Positions 1-6,230 of a stretch of DNA of 15,045 nucleotides are shown here, one piece after another. The notes beneath the pieces were generated by a model. The model was given only the letters and a program-made list of their open reading frames with translations. It had not been told where the DNA came from and did not search any database. Where the stretch lies: positions 1 through 15,045 of the forward strand of contig JAJKFJ010024394.1 in the NCBI GenBank assembly GCA_027382625.1. Direction: 5' to 3'. The translations under genes were made by a program, and so were the position numbers. How positions within the stretch are numbered: position 1 is the first letter of the stretch; every line of letters starts with the position of its first letter. This DNA is from Tetmemena sp. SeJ-2015 (taxonomy: Eukaryota > Ciliophora > Spirotrichea > Sporadotrichida > Oxytrichidae).

Positions 1-70
1 GAGACATAAACTTAGGCAGCTGGCTAGCCACAGTTGCTAATGCCATCTGCAGGTTCTGTCGCAATTAGCT
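1..70. other. Left edge: non-coding, probably IES between off-window and first visible V-ATPase MDS
   Basis: I see no V-ATPase coding here in any frame, and no word matching the outer end of the first minus-strand segment near 4120-4130. It is most simply an IES preceding plus MDS 71-101. The earlier plus-strand segments with the N-terminus should lie to the left. Confidence 0.5.
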
Positions 71-1866
71 ATCTAGCAGGAACTATTATGACTGATGAAA
101 TGGTAGCACATAAATTATGGAGAGAGATCAGTTTATGTAATAATATTCTAAGAAGGTGCAACTGTGAGAGACAAGCTAATCAAAATTTGTGACTCTTTCA
201 TGAAAATCAAAGGCTGCGAATAAAACGAGATAAACAGATTGATTGCTAATAATTATCAAAGGCTGAGAGATTATCTTAGGGAGATTCATTATAATAATCA
301 ATACTCAAGCTTTTCCTGTAAAAAGAAAAGTCTTTGTACTCAGAAGTCATTTAAAACTTTTCTTAGGATTCGTTTGGATCCCTTCAGCTGATATTTTTAA
401 ATTGGCATCAGACCTCCTAGTTTGTTCAGAGCACTTCAAGAAATTGTAAATACTTATGGCGTGCCAACTTACAAGGCTTGTGATTATTTAGTTAATAGTA
501 TATTTGCAGTAGTAACCTTCCCCTTCCTTTTCGGAGTTATGTTCGGAGATATGGGGCATGGAGGTCTATTGTTCATTATCGGATTGATTCTTACTCTCTT
601 CGATGGACCCCTTAGAAGATTGTCTCCTGCTATGGCTGGAGTCTTAAGTCTGAGATATACCCTCCTCCTTATGGGATTCTTTGCAACTTTCTGCGGTATG
701 CTTTATAATGACTTCGTTGCTATTCCAGTATGGCTTTTTGACAGCTGCATCTCACCTTAAACTTTTAGGTCTAAGAGGCACATACAAAGCCAGATTGTGT
801 GTATGCCTTCGGAGTCGATCCAGTTTGGTAAAATTTTTAGTGAGGTGTCTCAAGATGAAAATCTCCGTTATCCTTGGAGTGTTGCAGATGTGCCTCGGAA
901 TTTCAATGAAAGCCTTCAACGCAGTTTATAACAAGAGTAGAATCGATTTCTTCTGTGAGTTTGTTCCTCAATTCACTCTTATGAACAGCTTTCATCATTT
1001 GCAAATGGTGCACTGACTTTACTCATAGAGAGCTTAATCTATTGAAAGAAATTTCAGATGGTTTCCAATAAGGCCTGAGTGTGCTCTGCCTTCTTATTGT
1101 ACTGCTCTGTATTCCTTGGATGCTCGTACCCAAGCCACTTATATTGGACAAAATGAACAAGTAACACGCTCATCATGAACATCAAGCTGCTCATGACGAT
1201 CAGCATAATCCTAACAGTGTCCCACTACAGGAATAAAAGGTTGAGACCCAGGGTCTCTTGGATTAAACTCCAGTACAAAGAGAGCAAGTTTTGCAGCAAT
1301 AAGACTATAATAAGCAAGCAGTTCATGATGACTGGAGATCTAAGAAGAACCGAGCTATTACAAACTACAAACTTTAAGCTTTAAAATAGGCAACTTAAGA
1401 TCCTGGCCATGATGGGCCCTTCAATGAATTATTCATCCATCTTCATATCATAATTCTTTCTTGGTGCTATCTCCAATACTGCTTCATATCTTCGTCTTTG
1501 GGCACTGTCTCTTGCCCATGGTCAATTAAAATTGAGCGATAGTGTTAAAATAATTAGCATCTGTGTTTTTAGAAAACATCTTGATGCCAGGTCTAGAAAG
1601 TCATTCCACAGCTGGCGTGTTCTTCAGCGTAAGTTTATCATATATATGTTAACTTTCTTGTAGGTTTGGATCGGCTACTTTATCTGGGCCTCTGTCTCAT
1701 TCGGAGTGCTTATGTGCATGGACGTGCTCGAGTGCTTCCTCCATACTCTTCGTCTTCACTGGGTCGAGTTCTAAAACAAGTTCTACAAAGGTCAAGGCTA
1801 AATTAATATACCAGTAATGAGCTATAATGATTCGAAAAAGAGCTTAAAGAACATGTTGCTCCTTGA
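71..1866 (+). CDS. ATP6V0A: Plus-strand (odd) MDS cluster of the V-ATPase subunit a gene
   Basis: Sixteen segments in gene order, pointers included: 71-101, 141-202, 212-246, 257-285, 306-339, 354-392, 403-431, 437-476, 501-748, 771-830, 848-983, 992-1032, 1052-1375, 1397-1441, 1461-1800, 1830-1866. Each ends in a word that recurs as its reverse complement at the start of the next minus-strand segment. In 5' to 3' order the junction pointers are ATCTAG, GATGAAAT, TAATAT, CTCTTTCATG, GGCTG, AGATTGATTGC, CAAAGGCT, TAGGGAGAT, CAAGCTTT, TTTGTAC, AAACTTTTCT, TTCAGCTGAT, TGGCAT, TTCAGAG, CAAGAAATT, CTTACAAGG, TATTTGCAGT, GCTGC, CTAAGAGGC, AGTTTGGTA, TCTCAAGAT, TTCACTCTTATG, TCATCATT, GAGAG, TTTCAGATG, CAAACTTT, AAGATCCT, ATCCATC, TTGGTGC, TCAAGGCTA, ATTCGAAAAA. 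The last segment carries the TGA stop at 1864-1866. Gaps between segments are only about 5-40 bp. TAA codons read as Gln occur in several segments, e.g. 1772-1774 (HWVEF-Q-NKF). Confidence 0.95.
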
Positions 1867-4127
1867 ATAAATAGCTCCAATGGTGGTTAGCATAATAATA
1901 AAGACTTATATTAGTTTTATTTTCCTCTCGTTCTATATAATCTTATTGCATTTTTCGAATGCGAAAGCATCATACTTATAGCCTTGATCTTTTTTAAAAG
2001 ATTTCCTTAATAAATTGCACCAATTACACTCTCGATAGTTTCAATAAGCTGATGGATAAATAATCTAAGAGATGAGGTGGAGGATCTTGAGTTGGCTCTG
2101 AATTCTAGAGATCTGAAAGTTTGAGTTTATATTTTGAAGTATTATCATCTGAAACAACAACACCATGGGTTCCTGGAGATATTGCTCCACCGTTAAGAGC
2201 CATATCAATCATAGAGGTAATAACAGCAGGAGCTTCAGACTCTCAATTCAAAATCTTATTTATATAATGATGAGGAGATCCATATATCCGAACAAGCAAA
2301 CCATAAGAGTGAAGTTTATTATCTATAAGAAGCTTTTAATATAATGATGATTTTTTTATCTTGAGAGAGTTAATAAACTGAAGTTCATTTTTGCCCATGT
2401 ACCAAACTATATAACATCGCCTCTTAGGGAGCTATATGATGGCCTGAATCTGTATGATGTACTGAGTCAGCAGGAAGATCTACAACATCGTAGCAGCCAA
2501 GATATATATTGGCATTTGCTATTCGCCATTTTTATTGGTTATATTATTGCGCTTATAGTGCTTAATCGTGATGTCACGAGATAACCAGCAATTACGTCAC
2601 GAAGGGTAGGTACTTTAGGATCCACCCTATTTAGTACAAAAAGTCTGGACTGTGTTTCTAATTCTGATGGCGTTAGAACAGTGGAGTCATTAAGACGGAT
2701 TCAGTAAGAGTGTGTTCCACCTCATTCCTCTCATGCTTTTAAGTTGTTTGTTACTAATATTACTAAACTAGAAATTTGGAGTCTTTAGAGACTTGCAGTT
2801 CCTCCACGAGTTGCAATATTCGAGTCCACTTTTTAAATAACTTTCTAATTTAATAATTTTAGCAGCCTAGATATATAACTCACTGCAAATACCGAAGGAT
2901 TCACTTCCTTGTAAGCTTTTATTCGCCTATTTTAAATATAATTTAGGAAAATATTTATCTCAAATATATTAATCCATTTTTCATTTGAAATTATATTTTA
3001 ATATAAATTTTAATAAAATTAAACGATTGAAATAATAAACCCGAATTCATAAATCATATTTTCTATTAAATTAATTTTGCATATTTTTGTTTTGGCGAAT
3101 GTAATATGAAAAAATAGTTTTAAATTTCTTGGAATACCCATGTGACTTCATTGACTCTGAATTCAGTTTTTAAAATGCCATGGTCACGAATTTGAGTGAA
3201 TGTGGGAAGTTCAATGTTCTCATCGTTCTTCTTTATGTCTTCTATATCCTTTTGAACTCTCTGCACATCAGCTGAATCCAGCCACAATTATTGCAATCTT
3301 CAATTCTAGAAAAGTTTGTCCTCCTTTTTTAATTTATTCAGAGATGTGTACAAATAAAGATAATTGTGTGGAAGTTGAATACATTTTTATTTATTAAAGC
3401 TTGTATATTTCAATAAGTGAAGCTGAGTTAGCATCAGCCTAGCTTTGAGAAACTTTCTAGATCTCCCTAGTTGTTCTATATATGATAGCCTTTGTCTAGT
3501 TTGGTTGATGAGCTTTTGAGAATCGTCAATTCTGTCTTCGAGCAAGGCAATCAATCTTTCTAATTTCACAGCCAGGAGGAATATAAAATATATTTGTAGT
3601 CAATATTTAGAATGTCGAAGTTCTTTCCCATGAAAGAGCAATAATACCTCTATATTAGTGGTAAAAATGATCTCTGTCTGTTGTCTAGCTTGCCTGCATA
3701 GTCATTAAGTCCTTAGGCAGCCATCTCTTGGAAGTAGGTGAGGGCCTTACCTCTGGTTGCTCTATAGACCATCTTTTTAAACCTCATGATTTCATCTTTA
3801 ATTTGGGATAATTGTTTCTCTCTTGGTCTGAGTATTCCTACTGATGAGAGGTTGCTTTTATTCCTCTAGATTGCCGTCGTGGTTGATGCTGTGCTCGTGG
3901 CCTGGCTCCATCTCCTGCATTTAAATGTGGATTTCAGACTTGCTCTGCTCCTCAACTCTTTGCTCGTACTAGGTACTACTAGTATAACTCCTTCTTTTTC
4001 ATGTTGCTCTGCATCTCTGAGAGATAGTTTAAATACTTCTGCTCCACATCAGTCTCTACTTCATCTAATACATCACTATTCACAATAATGCTTTCTCTTT
4101 TCTGCTTGGAGTATCTTTAACAAATAA
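71..4127. CDS. ATP6V0A: V-type ATPase subunit a (V0), scrambled germline gene, N-terminus off window
   Basis: This is the large membrane subunit of the V0 sector, which carries protons across the membrane with the c-ring and acidifies vacuolar compartments. It is split into 32 segments alternating between strands; order is minus 4127-3866, plus 71-101, minus 3796-3652, plus 141-202 and so on to plus 1830-1866. Joined at the pointers, with IESs and intron removed, bases from 71 to the TGA at 1864-1866 give 721 codons plus stop without a frame break. Family landmarks: [133 protein letters not shown] (essential Arg = CGT 1493-1495) and [21 protein letters not shown] His/Gln-rich loop follows [12 protein letters not shown]. 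The coding starts further left, outside the window. Gene identity is near certain; exact pointer edges can slide by a base. Confidence 0.96.
206..265 (+). repeat. 11-bp direct repeat ATCAAAGGCTG (206-216 and 255-265) overlapping two real pointers
   Basis: The word occurs twice, 49 bp apart. The left copy contains pointer GGCTG (212-216), which opens MDS 212-246. The right copy contains pointer CAAAGGCT (257-264), which opens MDS 257-285. The left copy therefore also contains a decoy CAAAGGCT (208-215). Family conservation ([12 protein letters not shown]) shows that the right copy is the one used for CAAAGGCT. Confidence 0.85.
1524..1551 (+). other. IES, 28 bp, pointer AATTA (1524-1528 / 1552-1556)
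   Basis: This is a conventional unscrambled IES inside V-ATPase MDS 1461-1800. Removal turns an out-of-frame stretch into [18 protein letters not shown], the expected sequence after the LAHGQL motif. Confidence 0.88.
1629..1663 (+). other. Spliceosomal intron, 35 nt, GTAAGT...TTGTAG
   Basis: It lies in the V-ATPase gene. The 5' site GTAAGT and the 3' site TTCTTGTAG are canonical. Splicing joins AGVFFS to [10 protein letters not shown] in frame. There is no pointer repeat longer than GT, so this is an intron rather than an IES. Confidence 0.85.
1867..1950. other. Hinge of the fold-back V-ATPase locus (3' UTR plus spacer)
   Basis: This is the turn between the last plus-strand MDS (TGA at 1864-1866) and the last minus-strand MDS (starting at 1951). 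Part must be the 3' UTR and telomere-addition region of the macronuclear chromosome. The rest is AT-rich spacer with no coding seen. Confidence 0.7.
1951..4127 (-). CDS. ATP6V0A: Minus-strand (even) MDS cluster of the V-ATPase subunit a gene
   Basis: Sixteen segments in gene order, read on the minus strand: about 4127-3866, 3796-3652, 3638-3569, 3557-3487, 3469-3396, 3354-3308, 3276-3175, 3161-3123, 2915-2882, 2497-2419, 2408-2358, 2313-2266, 2244-2146, 2123-2081, 2057-2017, 1987-1951. They supply exactly the conserved blocks missing from the plus-strand cluster: RATRG (3796-3652), [10 protein letters not shown] (3161-3123), [10 protein letters not shown] (2915-2882), [16 protein letters not shown] (2244-2146), [15 protein letters not shown] (2057-2017) and [10 protein letters not shown] (1987-1951). 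The first segment encodes an acidic, Glu/Lys/Gln-rich helix ([16 protein letters not shown]). Its left edge is uncertain because its partner pointer lies outside the window. The 2916-3122 and 2498-2881 gaps are much longer than the other gaps. Confidence 0.95.
2491..2877 (+). repeat. 18-bp imperfect direct repeat flanking the island (2491-2508 and 2860-2877)
   Basis: TAGCAGCCAAGATATATA at 2491-2508 and TAGCAGCCTAGATATATA at 2860-2877 differ at one base. The inner copy overlaps pointer GCAGC (2493-2497 on +), so the outer copy offers a second, decoy pointer. The arrangement looks like a segmental duplication or an insertion flanked by repeats. Confidence 0.8.
2498..2881. other. Long gap in the minus-strand MDS array holding an unexplained less AT-rich island
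   Basis: The gap between MDS 2915-2882 and MDS 2497-2419 is 384 bp, while most gaps here are under 70 bp. Its core (about 2570-2820) is visibly richer in G+C than the spacers around it. It has no TGA in one plus frame (for example [19 protein letters not shown]) or in one minus frame. It contains the inverted repeat CGTGATGTCACG. It is not V-ATPase sequence. It could be an MDS of another gene, an inserted element, or plain IES. Confidence 0.55.
2916..3122. other. AT-rich IES/spacer between two minus-strand V-ATPase MDSs
   Basis: A 207 bp very AT-rich stretch separates MDS 3161-3123 from MDS 2915-2882. I see no conserved coding, only A/T runs. Confidence 0.75.
3579..3609 (-). other. IES, 31 bp, pointer ATTC (GAAT on +, 3579-3582 / 3610-3613)
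   Basis: It sits inside minus-strand V-ATPase MDS 3638-3569. Only its removal puts NFDIPPGC in frame with [16 protein letters not shown] across the next pointer, GGCTG. Confidence 0.82.
3966..3972 (-). other. Candidate tiny IES or 7-bp insertion, TAGTAC repeated with one base between
   Basis: On the minus strand TAGTAC-C-TAGTAC breaks the frame in the first even V-ATPase MDS. Removing 7 bp restores [16 protein letters not shown]. It may be an exceptionally small IES, a polymorphic duplication or a sequencing error. Confidence 0.5.
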
Positions 4128-4378
4128 TAATCAAATTCATCATAATATTTAACTTAAATGTTAAAACGGTGTATAAAGTAACAAGAATAAATAAGTCATA
4201 AGATAATTAAATTAAACTCATCCAGGCTAATGAGGTAATCTTGTAATTCAATTCTTAACTATTTATTATAATAATAAATGAATTGAAATAATTTACCTTA
4301 AAAATAAAGTAAAAAATTGAATTTATTTAAACTATCATCGATCATTGAATGACCTAAGAACATTCTAATTAGCCTGAT
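4128..4378. other. AT-rich spacer between the V-ATPase and MATE loci
   Basis: About 250 bp of A/T-rich sequence with no supported coding in either direction. It should contain the left end of the MATE nanochromosome (5' UTR) and the outer end of the first V-ATPase minus-strand segment or an IES. Confidence 0.65.
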
Positions 4379-6116
4379 ATGAGGAAATTAAACACTTCTA
4401 TTCACCAAAATCACTCTAAATATATAATTTTCCTATTTCTCTGAATGAGGATAATTTACTGACAAACAACGACTGATTGAGACTCTTAGAATGGCACTAC
4501 CTGGGATAGTGGCTCTCTTTGCTTAGTTCTTCAACGAAGTCATCAACATAGTTTTCATAAGCTCCCTTAATGATCCTGTCTTGCTAGCTGGAGTTGGAAT
4601 TGGGAATACCTTTATGAATACATTAGGAATACATTATTCAATTGGTCCTAAAATAAATTTAGGAATGTCTATCTACTTTCACTATTTTAGTGATTCAAAT
4701 CCTAATTATCCAGCTTATTTAAATAGATTGGGGGTAATGTGCCAGTGGGAACCTTCATGGCTTAAAGTTATGGGATGAGAAATATGCGTGAAGTGGGACA
4801 TGCTATGAACTGAGCAAGAATTTTCAGTTGCTTCACTCTTGCATTTTCAATTACGATGATGGCTAACTCGGACTAAGTATTGAGACTGATTAGCATAGAG
4901 GAAGATGTAATTGAGCAAGCTCACTCTTACTTAATCGCACTGATTCCATTCATAATTTGTCATTGTCAGTTCGACATCACTCGAACACTACTCACCACAG
5001 TCAACAGCAACAGGATGATTATGTATGTGCAGATTGTGACTGGTATGATCCATATCACTTTGTGCTCTTTCTTAAATATCATTTTAAGATCCATACTTGA
5101 TTATTTATATCATTTAGTTTAGTACATCATATGTAGCTTGGAGCTGTAGGAGCAGCTCTTTCAACTTCATTTTCCATGTTTTTGAACTTCTTAATCTGTA
5201 AATCCTTAAAATATTTTCATTTATATTTCACTTCCTACTTAAATTTACTCTGTACGCTAAATATAGAGTGCCTATTCTTAAGGATGTATTTTTCTTTCCC
5301 ACAAGTAAATGTATCCAGGGCCTTTCATCTTATGGCAAAGTGGGATTATCTAATATACTATGCTTTGATTTTAAATTAAATCTGCAGCCTTGATGCAAGG
5401 CTCTTAATGTTGGGGTTAAGAAGCCATGACTATAATTGTGTCAATGATCTCTGTTATAGCTCTGGCCTCACAGGTCATGATTTACAACATCTTTGATCTC
5501 TGCAGCTATATGAGCTTTGGCATACTCTTTGCTTCTAAATCCCTTATTGGCACTCAGATCGGTGCAGCAAATGTCTAAATTTAATATATGATAATCTCTG
5601 ATGCCAAAAGCTATAGGAAAATTCTGAACTTCATATCTTTGACTTATGCAGGTCTGTCTTTTATAGCCATGCTTTTGATGAAGTATGTAATGGCCTACTC
5701 GTTCACTGATGTTTTGGAGATCAGGGAGACTATTCTTAGCAATGGGAACTATGCTGCTTTTGCAACTGCACTGGTTGTCAATCAAAATGTGACTCAGGGG
5801 ATAGTTATGGGCCTAGGAAAGTATAATCATATTCTCATTGCGATATAAAAAATAGTTTTATATTTTTATATTGTGTAGCACTTATCTAATCTAACTTCCA
5901 CTGGCTTATGTGTTAGCCATAGAGTTAGAGTTGGGACTAAAAGGAGTTTGGATTGGAGCGATAGTCTCCTATTTTATCATAAATGTGCATATATACTTCC
6001 TCATCTATCGCTGGTTTGACTGGCATAAAATAGTCCAAGATCTTTTAGATCAAAAGAAGGATAAAGAGGAAACTATTTAACTTATAGAGACAAAAGATCT
6101 GTAAATTAGTTTTTGA
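4379..6116 (+). CDS. MATE-family multidrug/toxin extrusion transporter, seven IESs
   Basis: This is a polytopic membrane antiporter of the MATE family, which exports organic cations or metabolites using an H+ or Na+ gradient. ATG 4379 is chosen because excising the first IES leads from MRKFTDKQRLIETL straight into the first helix (ALPGIVALFAQFFNEVINI). Landmarks: AGVGIGNTFMNTLG, GGNVPVGTFMAQSYG, NMREVGHAMN, GAVGAALSTSF, SQCWGQEAMTIIVSM, LASQVMIYNI, IGTQIGAANV, GIVMGLGKYNHILIAI, LPLAYVLA and LGLKGVWIGAIV. The span minus 361 bp of IES is 1377 nt, or 459 codons, normal for the family. Gln is encoded by TAG at 4524-4526 and by several TAA. The stop is TGA 6114-6116. Oddity: an in-frame TGA at 4811-4813, at a position usually Arg. 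Substrate cannot be told from the sequence. Confidence 0.94.
4386..4452 (+). other. MATE IES 1, 67 bp, pointer AATT
   Basis: Pointer copies are at 4386-4389 and 4453-4456. Excision joins ATG AGG AAA TT to T ACT GAC and puts the only plausible start codon in frame with the transporter. Confidence 0.82.
4641..4726 (+). other. MATE IES 2, 86 bp, pointer ATTGG
   Basis: Pointer copies are at 4641-4645 and 4727-4731. Excision joins NTLGIHYSI to GGNVPVGTFMAQSYG with the spacing expected for the family. The insert is AT-rich. Confidence 0.95.
5076..5128 (+). other. MATE IES 3, 53 bp, pointer ATAT
   Basis: Copies are at 5076-5079 and 5129-5132. Excision joins HITLCSFLN to MQLGAVGAALS in frame. A 9-bp repeat ATATCATTT also begins at 5076, but using its second copy would not restore the frame. 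Confidence 0.8.
5188..5274 (+). other. MATE IES 4, 87 bp, pointer TTCTTAA
   Basis: Copies are at 5188-5194 and 5275-5281. The insert is open in frame, so only family spacing and the repeat reveal it. Excision gives SMFLNFLRMYFSFPQ. Confidence 0.88.
5352..5373 (+). other. MATE IES 5, 22 bp, pointer AAT
   Basis: Copies are at 5352-5354 and 5374-5376. Excision restores the frame and gives AFHLMAKWDYLIKSAALMQG, matching family spacing without a gap. Confidence 0.78.
5574..5594 (+). other. MATE IES 6, 21 bp, pointer TCT
   Basis: Copies are at 5574-5576 and 5595-5597. The insert keeps the frame but adds seven residues in the conserved GAAN..AK region. Excision gives IGAANVSDAKSYRKI. A lineage-specific insertion is the alternative. 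Confidence 0.65.
5843..5867 (+). other. MATE IES 7, 25 bp, pointer ATAT
   Basis: Copies are at 5843-5846 and 5868-5871. Excision restores the frame: YNHILIAILCSTYLIQLPL. Confidence 0.9.
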
Positions 6117-6230
6117 ATTTCAAAATATATATCTGCAAATCTCAAACTAAATTTGATAAGAAAAGGTTGATCTAGAAATACAAATTCAACTTATCCACCA
6201 ATCGTCGTTGTTCTTAATCAGATCTTTTGT
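6090..6230. repeat. 12-bp perfect inverted repeat across the convergent 3' ends
   Basis: ACAAAAGATCTG at 6090-6101 lies in the last codons of the MATE gene. Its exact reverse complement is at 6219-6230, inside the last IES of the convergent beta-hydroxylase gene. The arms are about 117 bp apart. Function unknown; chance or IES capture are possible. Confidence 0.75.

Noticed and set aside
771..860. Euplotes-type programmed +1 frameshifting, suggested by TGG TAA AAT at the first break examined
   Set aside because: The break is a scrambled junction (AGTTTGGTA / TCTCAAGAT) bridged by minus segment 2408-2358. TAA/TAG are also read as Gln throughout, which Euplotes does not do.
71..1990. Reading the V-ATPase plus strand as a decayed pseudogene with many frameshifts and missing motifs
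   Set aside because: Every missing motif is present, intact and inverted at 1951-4127, with exact pointers at each break. Joining them gives one continuous frame.
2349..2850. Plus-strand open frame through the minus-strand V-ATPase array
   Set aside because: Its first part is simply antisense to confirmed V-ATPase segments. Only the island at about 2510-2860 remains unexplained, and that is reported separately.
5076..5115. 9-bp repeat ATATCATTT as the pointer of MATE IES 3
   Set aside because: Its spacing of 31 bp leaves the transporter out of frame. ATAT at 53 bp spacing restores it.
4641..5871. Treating the MATE inserts as introns
   Set aside because: Most lack GT...AG ends that would restore the frame, and all have flanking direct repeats that do. 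The real introns (1629-1663, 9172-9214, 14334-14364) have GTAAG starts and no pointers.
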